Assembly (NCBI RefSeq): GCF_001305295.1
Contig: NZ_LJSI01000021.1
Coordinates: 62,001 to 126,000, forward strand
Reading direction: 5' to 3'
Source of the DNA: Neptunomonas antarctica
GTDB taxonomy: Bacteria; Pseudomonadota; Gammaproteobacteria; Pseudomonadales; Balneatricaceae
Length of the DNA stretch: 64,000 nucleotides
Each line of letters opens with the position of its first letter. Position 1 is the stretch's first letter. Under the pieces are notes generated by a model. The model saw only the letters and a program-made list of their open reading frames with translations. It was not told the DNA's origin and made no database searches. Positions 16,656 to 24,858 of this stretch are shown piece after piece. Made by a program: the position numbers and the translations under genes.

Positions 16656-18200
16656 TTATTTTTCCTGTTCCTGTTCCTGTTCCTGTTCCTGTTCTATAAG
16701 GATTACCTGTCGATGGTCCTCAAGATAGTCAACAGCGTAATTTAACTCACCTGCATTCGCCGCATGGATGGTCATCATGATCTGATTTTCTTCGACATGC
16801 TGGCCCAGCTTTACGAAAAACTCAACGCCCGCTTCAGGGTCTGCCGGTGCACCTGCCAGTTTGGCAATCTGTGCTAGTTGGCGATTATCAATGGCGGTGA
16901 CTATGCCAGCTATATGGCAAACCAGACTATAGCGATAGGCTGCCACAGGTGGTTTGTGAAGGCCTCCCTGAGCGAAGCAGATGGCCTGGAATTTCTCCCA
17001 CGCGAGTCCGCTTTCTAAAATGCTCAATGCTTTGGCTTGACCTGCGCCGGGCTTTTCTTCTCCAATCATTTCCAACATGGCTCCTGCCACCATGCAGGCT
17101 CGGTCTTTTAAATCTTTAGGGGCTCCCGGGCTGTTTTGTAAAACAGCGAGAATGTCATACGCTTCAAGTGCCGGGCCGATGCCTCTTCCTACGGGTTGAG
17201 AACCGTCAGTAAGAAGAATTTCAATATTAAGGCCTAGTTTTTTGGCAACGCTGCGAAAGCTTGCGGCAAGTTTCTCGGCGGCTTCAGGTGTGCGTATTTT
17301 AGCGGTGCTGCCAACAGGAATGTCGATTAATACATGCGTGGCGCCTGCCGCTATTTTTTTCGATAGTACGGATGCAATTAACTGACCCTCGCTATCAATA
17401 TCGAGGGCCCGTTCTACCTGAATAAGCAAATCATCTGCAGGGCTTAAACGCATGGCGCCTCCCCATGCAAGACAGGCTCCTTGCTGTTTTACAACCTCTC
17501 GCATCTCTTTCTGAGTCAAACTTACATTCGTCAGAGTTTCCATTGTATCTGCAGTGCCTGCGGGAGAGGTGATGGCACGTGACGATGTTTTTGGCATCGT
17601 CAGGCCACAAGCGGCAAGAATGGGAACAACAATAGGTGTCGTTCTATTGCCGGGTAAACCGCCGACACAGTGCTTGTCGATAACAATAGGGAGATGCCAG
17701 TTGATCGTGCTTCCGGCTTTAATCATGGCATGGGTGAGTGCTGTTATTTCATTATCGTTGAGATGATCATCACCGCACGCGGTCACAAAGGCTGCCACAT
17801 GCACATCAGCATAGCGGCCATCAACAATATCGTTGATGATGCTTTGAAAGGCCATTTCATCGAGCTCGTGACCATAGACTTTTGCGCGAACATAGGAAAG
17901 AGATTGTACGGGCTTCGGATGAGACAGCCACAGCGGATCACTATCGTGCAGCTGTAAGCGTTGCCAGGCCGATTCGGAAAAACCAATTTGACCTCTTTCA
18001 AGTAAGTCGCCGGTAACGATGTTAAGCGTGGCAATGGCGTGATGCTGATCCGAGGAAACGAGCACCCGGGACATGGCAGAAAAGCCTTCTGAGCGACAAA
18101 CGGGGCAGTCAGCTCTCAGGTAAATTATTAACTCCTGATGGGTATCAATTCCCAGCCGAAGTGCTTTTAAGGGTGTCATGCGTTCGGGGGTGAAATGCAT
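16656..18200 (-). CDS. Thymidine/AMP phosphorylase family protein (archaeal-type)
   Basis: Nucleoside or nucleotide phosphorylase of 514 aa. The glycosyl transferase family 3 core has DKHCVGGLPGNRTT and PKTSSRAITSPAGTAD, which match archaeal AMP phosphorylases better than E. coli DeoA. An N-terminal barrel-like extension carries a CPVC pair (Cys32, Cys35). Possible reaction: AMP plus phosphate to adenine and ribose 1,5-bisphosphate, or deoxynucleoside phosphorolysis. The start at 18200 has an AAGGAG site; the longer frame from 18278 lacks one. The C-terminus ends in an (EQ)5-EK tail encoded by a hexanucleotide repeat. It is first in the four-gene set. No RuBisCO or R15P isomerase is visible. 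Confidence 0.85.
   Translation of the reverse strand: MHFTPERMTPLKALRLGIDTHQELIIYLRADCPVCRSEGFSAMSRVLVSSDQHHAIATLNIVTGDLLERGQIGFSESAWQRLQLHDSDPLWLSHPKPVQSLSYVRAKVYGHELDEMAFQSIINDIVDGRYADVHVAAFVTACGDDHLNDNEITALTHAMIKAGSTINWHLPIVIDKHCVGGLPGNRTTPIVVPILAACGLTMPKTSSRAITSPAGTADTMETLTNVSLTQKEMREVVKQQGACLAWGGAMRLSPADDLLIQVERALDIDSEGQLIASVLSKKIAAGATHVLIDIPVGSTAKIRTPEAAEKLAASFRSVAKKLGLNIEILLTDGSQPVGRGIGPALEAYDILAVLQNSPGAPKDLKDRACMVAGAMLEMIGEEKPGAGQAKALSILESGLAWEKFQAICFAQGGLHKPPVAAYRYSLVCHIAGIVTAIDNRQLAQIAKLAGAPADPEAGVEFFVKLGQHVEENQIMMTIHAANAGELNYAVDYLEDHRQVILIEQEQEQEQEQEK
16664..16693. repeat. Hexanucleotide tandem repeat (CCTGTT)5
   Basis: Five perfect copies of CCTGTT inside the 3' end of the phosphorylase gene, read on the minus strand as GAACAG and encoding alternating Glu-Gln. 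Copy-number change would alter the tail by two residues per unit without a frameshift. Confidence 0.9.
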
Positions 18201-18381
18201 AAACAGGAAACTCCTTGGCCCATGTTCACTTTTTATAATAGCGGTAAATACACGAAATAACAGGACATCGGTGTTCATTATGGAGCTTTGAATCCAGATA
18301 CAACTAAGAATGGATGCCGGAATAGGTTTGAAGCTGTTAGTATGATCAATCGAATTTAATTTTTACTGGAATGTGGAAGTA

Positions 18382-19236
18382 ATGGAACGTCGATATCGGT
18401 TAATTTTGGCCTGCCCGGACAGAGTGGGTATTGTGGCAATGGTAAGTAATTTTATCTCTAGCCATGGCGGTTCAATTACCGATGCCAATCAGCACTCGGA
18501 TCCTTCAATTGGCTGGTTTTTTATGCGAGTCGAAATCGGCGCGGTGATGCTGCCCTTCGAGTTAGATGCCCTGAAAAAGGCGTTTTCACCGATAGCTCAG
18601 TCGTTTGAAATGCAGTGGCGTATAACGGACTCAAGCAAACCGAAACGTGTTGTGTTGATGGCTAGCCGGGAGTCTCATTGTCTGGCTGATCTGTTATATC
18701 GTTTTCATTCAAAAGAACTCAGTTGTGAGATTCCTTGTGTCATTTCGAATCATGATGATCTGAGAAAAATGGTTGAATGGCATGATATTCCTTATCATCA
18801 CGTTCCTGTGGATAAAGACAATAAGCAGCCGCATTTTGATAAGGTAACTTCCCTGATTAAGGAGTATCAGGCCGATGTCATTGTGTTGGCGCGTTACATG
18901 CAAATTCTGCCTTACGAATTATGCGATCAATATCCGCAGCAAGTGATTAATATACACCACAGTTTTTTGCCCTCGTTTGCCGGTGCAAAACCTTATCATC
19001 AAGCACATGATCGTGGTGTTAAGCTGATTGGGGCAACCTGTCACTATGTTACTCAGGATCTTGATGAAGGTCCGATCATTGATCAGGATGTCATTCGTAT
19101 CAGCCATCGTGACCAACCGGAAGATATGGTACGACTCGGTCGTGATGTAGAAAAAAATGTATTGGCACGGGGGTTACGTTGTCACCTTGAGGATCGCGTA
19201 CTGGTGCATGGAAATAAAACCGTAGTATTTAACTGA
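18382..19236 (+). CDS. purU: Formyltetrahydrofolate deformylase
   Basis: Hydrolyses 10-formyl-THF to formate and THF, balancing one-carbon folates. The protein is 284 aa with an N-terminal ACT domain (about 1-80, opening RYRLILACPDRVGIVAMVS) and a C-terminal formyl transferase domain. The latter shows VLARYMQILP, NIHHSFLPSFAGAKPYHQA (HH and the catalytic Asn-His pair) and GATCHYVTQDLDEGPII with the catalytic Asp. The ATG at 18382 fits family N-termini; a GTG at 18373 is less likely. Together with the glycine cleavage and serine genes at the far end of the window it belongs to the C1 economy of the cell. It is followed by a CBS gene after 94 nt. Confidence 0.95.
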   Translation: MERRYRLILACPDRVGIVAMVSNFISSHGGSITDANQHSDPSIGWFFMRVEIGAVMLPFELDALKKAFSPIAQSFEMQWRITDSSKPKRVVLMASRESHCLADLLYRFHSKELSCEIPCVISNHDDLRKMVEWHDIPYHHVPVDKDNKQPHFDKVTSLIKEYQADVIVLARYMQILPYELCDQYPQQVINIHHSFLPSFAGAKPYHQAHDRGVKLIGATCHYVTQDLDEGPIIDQDVIRISHRDQPEDMVRLGRDVEKNVLARGLRCHLEDRVLVHGNKTVVFN

Positions 19237-19330
19237 GATCAATACGGGTTAGATGTCTGCTGGTCTATTATATAAATACGAAGAGTATGTGTGGTATGGA
19301 TTATTTTGATATCAGATAGAGGGATGTAGC

Positions 19331-19738
19331 ATGTTAAAGTCTGTTAAAGTTCAGGATTATATGACCACAGGTCTGGTGACCTTTCATCCTGAAACCGATC
19401 TGTTTGAAGCGATTAATAGCTTATTGAAATTTAAAATTTCAGGCGCGCCGGTAACCAATCATCAAGGGGAATTGGTGGGGCTTTTGTCGGAAGTGGATTG
19501 TCTTAAGGCTATTCTGACACAGACCTATCATGAAGAAGAGATGGGGGGGTGTGTTGGTGATTGTATGACGGCTGAGGTTGAAACAATCAACTATGATGCA
19601 AATATTATTGCTGTCGCCAAGATTTTTATCGACAAAGGACGTCGGCGTTTACCTGTCATCCAGGACGGTAAGCTGGTAGGGCAGATCAGCAGGAGTGATG
19701 TCTTGCGGGCAGTAGAAGAGTTCGCACAGCACAGTTAA
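19331..19738 (+). CDS. CBS-domain pair protein
   Basis: Small stand-alone protein of 135 aa consisting of two CBS motifs (about residues 8-60 and 78-130; VQDYMTTGLVTF and VGDCMTAEVETI open them). CBS pairs usually bind adenosine nucleotides or related ligands and regulate a partner. The pattern resembles many Pseudomonas-type CBS proteins of unknown target. RBS GAGGGATG is present. The partner is unknown. A second, differently sized CBS protein lies at 26747-27148 in the DUF1538 operon. Confidence 0.9.
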   Translation: MLKSVKVQDYMTTGLVTFHPETDLFEAINSLLKFKISGAPVTNHQGELVGLLSEVDCLKAILTQTYHEEEMGGCVGDCMTAEVETINYDANIIAVAKIFIDKGRRRLPVIQDGKLVGQISRSDVLRAVEEFAQHS

Positions 19739-19753
19739 TGTAGAGCAGGAACG

Positions 19754-19794
19754 CCGAATAAGGGGTTGCTGCTCAGCACCAACCCCTTATTCGG
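19754..19794 (+). terminator. Long perfect hairpin between CBS and dnaT-like genes
   Basis: Perfect 15-bp stem CCGAATAAGGGGTTG/CAACCCCTTATTCGG with an 11-nt loop that can pair further. The tail is only TATTTA, weak for a terminator, and the next gene's ATG is 7 nt away with no visible Shine-Dalgarno. It may act as a terminator, a translation-blocking structure or both. Confidence 0.7.
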
Positions 19795-19801
19795 TATTTA
19801 A

Positions 19802-20785
19802 ATGTCTATTACGATTCCAGAAAAACCATTACTTATTTATCCTTCTTTGGCGCGTAAGTTAGGCGTTGAAGCAGCGTTATTGCTCTCTATTTGTCATGAA
19901 CAACTCAGTATTGTTGGTATTCCTGATTCATCGGGTACACGTGAAGCGGCATTGTCTGCGCAGCAATGGCTACGCGTGACTGATTTTTGGACGCGTGAAA
20001 AAGTCGCTGAACTGATGTTGATTTTATCTCAGCATCCTTGTATCCAGGTGGTTGCGCATCCTAGTGGAGCGGTAAGAATAACTGATGCTGCGTCGGTGTC
20101 CGTATCGTCAAATGGAGATCAACCCCACACTCACACTCACACTCATACGCATACCAATACGCATACTAAAACTCATACTGAAATTAAGGGTTCTGATGTT
20201 TTTCAATCCGCAGCACCCGTCCGGCCAGAAGTTGGGCCGGAGGTCGTGCATGAAGAACAAAAAACATCATGTTTGCCCGTGTTGGAAACACCTCCCATGT
20301 CTCCTCGCCGGCCTCTTCCTTCTCGCAATACTATGCGTGATCGGGGGCCTGCTCCCGCATTTGGTGGTAGTATTGGCTGGAAACGCGAGAAAGATGAACT
20401 GCAGCAGTTGTTTGATCGTCATGAAGAGCGTAACCAACAGCTACATATGATGCATATAGGATGGACGCCATCCAAAATGTTTTTCTCTATCTTGCCGAGG
20501 CACCAGATTCCTCGTGGGTTCGTTGAGACGTGTTTAGACGAATTTATTCTTTATTACATTGATAAAGAACGTAAAGAGAGTAACTGGGATCAGAAATTTC
20601 TGGCGTGGGTTAAGCGCGAATGGGTGCAGAAGCAAACACGCGATGCCCGTGAGCAGCGTAATGAACAACAACGACATACTCCTTCAGGTTCAGGTATAAA
20701 TGATGAAAACACCCGCCGAGATACTAAAGAAAAACGAAAACGGGTTACAGCAGCCATCATGGATATCAAAGACACCGACTGGTAA
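19802..20785 (+). CDS. DnaT-like replication protein
   Basis: Chromosomal 327-aa protein. The N-terminal part (IPEKPLLIYPSLARKLGVEAALLLS, split as IPEKPLLIYPSLARKLG and VEAALLLS) and C-terminal domain (about 215-285: GWTPSKMFFSILPRHQIPRG, then WDQKFLAWVKREWVQK) resemble the single-stranded-DNA-binding DnaT domain of the primosome. A low-complexity Thr-His tract (residues 109-126) and a Pro-rich linker join them. No Shine-Dalgarno is visible because a long hairpin ends 7 nt before the ATG. The 3' end overlaps the next gene by 86 nt. The likely role is helicase loading at replication restart together with the lambda P-like partner, by inference. Confidence 0.8.
   Translation: MSITIPEKPLLIYPSLARKLGVEAALLLSICHEQLSIVGIPDSSGTREAALSAQQWLRVTDFWTREKVAELMLILSQHPCIQVVAHPSGAVRITDAASVSVSSNGDQPHTHTHTHTHTNTHTKTHTEIKGSDVFQSAAPVRPEVGPEVVHEEQKTSCLPVLETPPMSPRRPLPSRNTMRDRGPAPAFGGSIGWKREKDELQQLFDRHEERNQQLHMMHIGWTPSKMFFSILPRHQIPRGFVETCLDEFILYYIDKERKESNWDQKFLAWVKREWVQKQTRDAREQRNEQQRHTPSGSGINDENTRRDTKEKRKRVTAAIMDIKDTDW
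20126..20179 (+). repeat. Thr-His microsatellite in dnaT-like gene
   Basis: A run of alternating ACT/ACG and CAC/CAT codons, with a few replaced by AAT and AAA, encodes a Thr-His-rich linker. The 5' part is a near-perfect CACACT repeat. The unit is in frame, so slippage changes linker length only. Confidence 0.85.
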
Positions 20786-21533
20786 TCCAGAACAAAATAA
20801 AGAGCTAAGAACACAAAAGCAGGGCGTCGATACCATCGGTATCGAAACTAAGGCGATGGTAAACATGATCTTCGCCCGTTTTATGGCCATTTATGGCCAT
20901 AAGTTCAAGAGTAGCTTTGAAACGCAGGATGAAATCCGCATTGCCAAGCGTGAATGGGCGCTGAGTCTGGCCTCGTTTACTGAAATGCAGCTAGTCTCTG
21001 CGGTTGATCGCTGTAAAGAAACGCTCGCCTGGATGCCGACTATTTCTGAATTCTTAAAGATTCTGGAAACGATTGGCGCTGGGGATGGTATACCGGGTGT
21101 ACGCCAAGCCTATATGGAAGCGTGTCGTTATGCCGATCATCCTACCCAGCATGCATGGAGCCATCCGGTGGTTTATCACGCCGGCCGCGAAGCCAGTTGG
21201 TTTCGCTTACGTTCGGAGGAGGAGCGTGCGGTTTATCCGGTGTTTTCTTATCATTATGAGATGGTCGTGCGGCGCTTTCGTCAGGGCGAATTATTGGACC
21301 AGCCACATCCTCAGGCGATTACGGATAACCGCGATGCAACCTTATATCAGTTTATCCAGCGCTGGAGTCAGTCTCAGTCTGTATCTGAAGAGCAGGCCGC
21401 CTCATTGCTTTATTATTTAACCAAGCCGGAAGGTTCACGTACTCGCGCAACCTATAAAAAGAAAGCTGAGCAAAAAGTACGTGAAGCCGGATTGGATATT
21501 CAGCTACCTGATAATATTGATTCATCGGTTTAG
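20700..21533 (+). CDS. Lambda P-like replication (helicase loader) protein
   Basis: Protein of 277 aa resembling the phage lambda replication protein P family, which loads DnaB helicase. Seen: an N-terminal region rich in Lys, Asn and Gln, then FARFMAIYGHKFKSSF and AKREWALSLASFTEMQLVSA, typical of the family, and CKETLAWMPTISEFLKI. It starts inside the dnaT-like gene (86-nt overlap in another frame; ATG at 20700 or 20703 after TCAGG). No phage genes are near, and the pair sits among housekeeping genes, so it looks like a resident replication restart module rather than a prophage remnant. The exact role is unproven. Confidence 0.75.
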   Translation: MMKTPAEILKKNENGLQQPSWISKTPTGNPEQNKELRTQKQGVDTIGIETKAMVNMIFARFMAIYGHKFKSSFETQDEIRIAKREWALSLASFTEMQLVSAVDRCKETLAWMPTISEFLKILETIGAGDGIPGVRQAYMEACRYADHPTQHAWSHPVVYHAGREASWFRLRSEEERAVYPVFSYHYEMVVRRFRQGELLDQPHPQAITDNRDATLYQFIQRWSQSQSVSEEQAASLLYYLTKPEGSRTRATYKKKAEQKVREAGLDIQLPDNIDSSV

Positions 21534-21567
21534 CTTTTAGTACGACTTTAAGCACTGCCTCTTAGCT

Positions 21568-22632
21568 TTATTTTTTAATGCCGTTCTCAAATGAAGCACC
21601 AAACATCTGCCCAATCGCATGGGTTAAAGCATCGCTTCGTTCAGGGTTTCTGAACGCTTGTAAAATAAGCACGCGCATCACTGGAATAAACATCAGATCG
21701 GCCAGAATACGGGAGAAGCCTGTTTGCCCTGCTTCAGATACCGCTAACTTCTCAAGATAAAGACTCAGTAGCTCAGGATACTGTAGTGACTGATTGCAGC
21801 GTGTGGCAATGGCCGTCAGTACTTCGGCTTTATCGGCGTAATCAGAAAGAAGTGTCTGTTGAATAAGTTCTTTTTTGAACGTTTCATTATGGATGTTAGA
21901 AAGCCCACGTAGCAAGACTGCTATCAGATTCGTACTGTTAGCTTGTGTCAGGCTTTGTGCTAAGCGTTGCTGTAAGGCTTGGGCGATACGGTGGTCTGGT
22001 TGTACATGTTCCAGGCAGGTGCATAGCGCACTGAGTGGTTCTGCGGGTAACTGGGGAATCGCATTGAGTAAATAAGCGCTGTTGTTATCTGAATCAAGTC
22101 GTGCCACCAGATCAGCAATTCCCTGATAGCCGAGGGTAGCCCAGTTTTCCCAGCCCAGATCGCCGCTGAAATAGGCCTTCGCACCCGTATAAAATTGACT
22201 GGGTGGCTGGGCGATAATGGTGGCAGATTTCGCATGAAACATCGCCATTTTTTCCTGATCTGGTGTAAAGGAAAAAGGATTGTCTTTGAGTGCGTCGTTG
22301 CTTTGCTCGAGCTGCTCTTTTTGTAGCATCTGGCTAATGTTTTGCATCAAACGGTTAAGAAAGTCATCGCGTACCGCTTGTATCAGAAAACCCTGTTCAT
22401 CCAGTGGAAACTTTAAAAACCACACCACATTCTGCTGCTTATCTTTGGTATTCCATAGCATCAGAGCCATCCAGGCATGATGTAGATAAGGATGTGGGTA
22501 GGGGATCATGCCCTGTTCTAATTTTTCAAATTGGTCGGTACTTACTTTTGATATACGACGTCCCATATCAAAGATGCGAAATTGTGCTCCGCTTTCACGT
22601 AGAAGATCGCTGATGCTATTGAACTGGGACAT
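21568..22632 (-). CDS. DUF3549 family protein
   Basis: Conserved gammaproteobacterial protein of 354 aa with no known function. It is mostly helical, with an N-terminal block SISDLLRESGAQFRIFDMGRR and a YPHPYLHHAWMALMLWN block, followed by HEAT-like helices (AQALQQRLAQSLTQ, LIAVLLRGLSNIHNE). No signal peptide or membrane segment is present. It is convergent with the lambda P-like gene (34 nt between stops) and lies 58 nt upstream of the end of the Kef-type antiporter gene on the same strand. Confidence 0.85.
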   Translation of the reverse strand: MSQFNSISDLLRESGAQFRIFDMGRRISKVSTDQFEKLEQGMIPYPHPYLHHAWMALMLWNTKDKQQNVVWFLKFPLDEQGFLIQAVRDDFLNRLMQNISQMLQKEQLEQSNDALKDNPFSFTPDQEKMAMFHAKSATIIAQPPSQFYTGAKAYFSGDLGWENWATLGYQGIADLVARLDSDNNSAYLLNAIPQLPAEPLSALCTCLEHVQPDHRIAQALQQRLAQSLTQANSTNLIAVLLRGLSNIHNETFKKELIQQTLLSDYADKAEVLTAIATRCNQSLQYPELLSLYLEKLAVSEAGQTGFSRILADLMFIPVMRVLILQAFRNPERSDALTHAIGQMFGASFENGIKK

Positions 22633-22690
22633 GTGAGCCTCGTTACCGATGGTTGAAAAAGCGCTATCTTACCAGTTACAGGCAAAAGGA

Positions 22691-24676
22691 TCAGCTGCCT
22701 AATAGTGTCGCTTCCAGAAGATCCTGTTGGTCGGCAGGCATCTGGATAATCAGCGTGTCATTCGGTTCCAGTACCGTATCAGAGGGAGGTGTTTGCAGTG
22801 ATCGATTCTGGCGTCGGATGGCCTGGATGCTGGAGGCATAGTGATCTAATTCCAGCGCCTTAATTGTTTTGCCACAGGCGGCACTGTCTGCCGACAGAAA
22901 AATCGGGTGAAGAATGGTGGTGGGTATGCCTTCGTCATCGATCTTTTTTGAACTCGTGCCGTGGTAGTAGCCGCGTAACATTGTGTAGCGCTCGGCGCGT
23001 ACCTGACGGATTCGCTTGCGTATCTCCCAGGCAGGAATTTTCAGCATGGTGAGTACATGAGAAACCAGCATTAAGCTCCCTTCCAGTTTTTCAGGTATAA
23101 CTTCTGTTGCCCCGGCTTGCTGAAGTACTTCCAGCAAGCTGTCGTCCCGGGTGCGCACTAATATAGGGACGCGCGAAAGGTGATGGCGCAGGCTGTTCAG
23201 CGTTTTAATGGCTTCTTCTTCATCCGGGAAGGTGATGATAATTAGTTTTGCTCTTTCGGCACCAATTGATTTCATCAAGTCATGGCGTTTAGCATCACCG
23301 TAGTAAATGCATTCGCCGGCCGCCGCAGATTCCTGCACACGTAAAGGGTCTGAATCCATAATCACATAGGGTATTTTCAGGGGTTTTAAAAAACGGGTAA
23401 TGATCTGCCCGACACGACCGTATCCGCAGATTACAACGTGGTTATTCAATTCGCTGGTTTCTAATTGAAGAGTGTGTGTAGACGTAAATGGATGGTATGT
23501 CGGCACCGGTTGATCGGCGCTTAAATAAGGGGATAGCTTGCGTCCTAGCGTGATGAGTAATGGTGTGCAGATCATGCTGAAAATAATGGTGGATGTTATC
23601 ACCGCGTTAAGTTGCGAGCTAACGAGTTGATAGCTCATGGCCAGCGTGAGTAAGGCAAAACCAAATTCTCCTCCCTGAGATAAACACATACCTGCACGAA
23701 AAGCGTTTTTAAGATCTTTGTGCAGAATAAAGGCTAAGCCTGTCGTGGTTAGTGTTTTCAGTGTGAGTAGGCTGATAGTAATCAGGATGACCCAGTACCA
23801 GTTATCCTGTAATGCCATGAGATTGAGTTGCATGCCTACTGACACAAAAAATAACCCCAGAAGAAGGTCGCGAAAAGGACGAATGTCTGCTTCCAACTGA
23901 TGCTTATAACGACTTTCGCCCAGCATCATACCTGCCAGAAAACCCCCGAGAGCCATCGAAAGTCCGGCGGTATGCGTTAACCAGGCAGCCGTCAATGCTG
24001 CCACTAAAGCGGTCATGACAAACAGTTCATCGGAGTGAGCTTTGGCGACTTCGTGAAATAAGGTAGGTAGCAGTGTTCTACCCAATAAGAGCAGAATCAG
24101 CAGCAGTGTGGCCCCTTCCAATAGCATAACAATAATCGCTTCACCATCAATGTCTTGTTGACCGCTCAGGGAAGGCACAATAATTAAAAAGAAAACAGCC
24201 GCCAGATCCTGGAAGAGTAAAATGCCAATAGATATTTGACCATGCCCGGTATTTAATTCACTGGCCTGAATAAGCTCGCGTGTCACGATAGCCGTTGATG
24301 AAAGAGCCAGTGCTCCTGAAATAACAATCGCCGTCGCTAACGGAATACCCAGGCTAATGGCAATAAATAAAATAAGTAAACTGGTGCTGAGTACCTGTAA
24401 AAATCCGAGACCGAAGACTGTTTTACGCATGGTAATCATGCGGGGTAGAGAGAATTCCAGTCCCAGCATAAATAATAAAAATACCACGCCGAGTTCACTC
24501 AATAAATGAATAGTATCGGAGTACTCCACAAGGTTTAGCGAAAAGGGGCCAACAATAATACCCACTGATAAATAGGCCAGTATGGGCGGGAGATGCAAGT
24601 AGCGTAAGCAGGTAATGGCGATAACCGCACTCAACAGAATGATCAGAAACTGTTCAAAAAAACTTTGATCCATCAT
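22691..24676 (-). CDS. CPA2 cation:proton antiporter with TrkA-N and TrkA-C domains (Kef/YbaL-type)
   Basis: Inner-membrane K+/H+ or Na+/H+ antiporter of 661 aa. About 12 membrane helices fill residues 1-380 (first LIILLSAVIAITCLRYL), with GLEFSLPRM and GGFLAGMMLGES as family motifs. A TrkA-N/RCK domain follows (about 405-520, NAD-type loop CGYGRVGQIITRFL), then a TrkA-C domain (about 575-655). The ATG at 24676 has GAGG upstream; the frame stays open to 24880 but that extension has no membrane pattern. The gene is divergent from the DUF1538 operon (182 nt between starts). KefC-type glutathione-adduct control cannot be judged. No KefF-like partner is adjacent. Confidence 0.93.
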   Translation of the reverse strand: MMDQSFFEQFLIILLSAVIAITCLRYLHLPPILAYLSVGIIVGPFSLNLVEYSDTIHLLSELGVVFLLFMLGLEFSLPRMITMRKTVFGLGFLQVLSTSLLILFIAISLGIPLATAIVISGALALSSTAIVTRELIQASELNTGHGQISIGILLFQDLAAVFFLIIVPSLSGQQDIDGEAIIVMLLEGATLLLILLLLGRTLLPTLFHEVAKAHSDELFVMTALVAALTAAWLTHTAGLSMALGGFLAGMMLGESRYKHQLEADIRPFRDLLLGLFFVSVGMQLNLMALQDNWYWVILITISLLTLKTLTTTGLAFILHKDLKNAFRAGMCLSQGGEFGFALLTLAMSYQLVSSQLNAVITSTIIFSMICTPLLITLGRKLSPYLSADQPVPTYHPFTSTHTLQLETSELNNHVVICGYGRVGQIITRFLKPLKIPYVIMDSDPLRVQESAAAGECIYYGDAKRHDLMKSIGAERAKLIIITFPDEEEAIKTLNSLRHHLSRVPILVRTRDDSLLEVLQQAGATEVIPEKLEGSLMLVSHVLTMLKIPAWEIRKRIRQVRAERYTMLRGYYHGTSSKKIDDEGIPTTILHPIFLSADSAACGKTIKALELDHYASSIQAIRRQNRSLQTPPSDTVLEPNDTLIIQMPADQQDLLEATLLGS

Positions 24677-24770
24677 AAATGACCTCGCAGACAAGTCATG
24701 ACTTATCATTTTCAGTGGTAATAGTGTATATCGATCAGGGAAAAAAATAACAGGGGAACTATCTGCTTTA

Positions 24771-24800
24771 TTGATGTGGGTCGATACGGACCAATATAAA
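24771..24800 (+). promoter_or_regulatory. Candidate sigma-70 promoter of the DUF1538 operon
   Basis: TTGATG (24771-24776) and TATAAA (24795-24800) with an 18-bp spacer, 58 nt before the first DUF1538 start. A GGTC/GACC inverted repeat lies in the spacer. Confidence 0.45.
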
Positions 24801-24858
24801 AAAGCTAAACTGAAATAAGTATTTGTTATACGGACAGTAAAAGGAATTGAGGGTAGGT

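Noticed and set aside
16664-16693. Phase-variation switch from the CCTGTT repeat
   Set aside because: The unit is six bases, so gain or loss never shifts the frame.
18201-18278. N-terminal extension of the phosphorylase
   Set aside because: No ribosome-binding site for the upstream ATG, while an AAGGAG lies properly before 18200.
20085-20450. Plus-strand open frame of 121 codons inside the dnaT-like gene
   Set aside because: It is a frame shadow produced by the Thr-His repeat; no family pattern and no ribosome-binding site.
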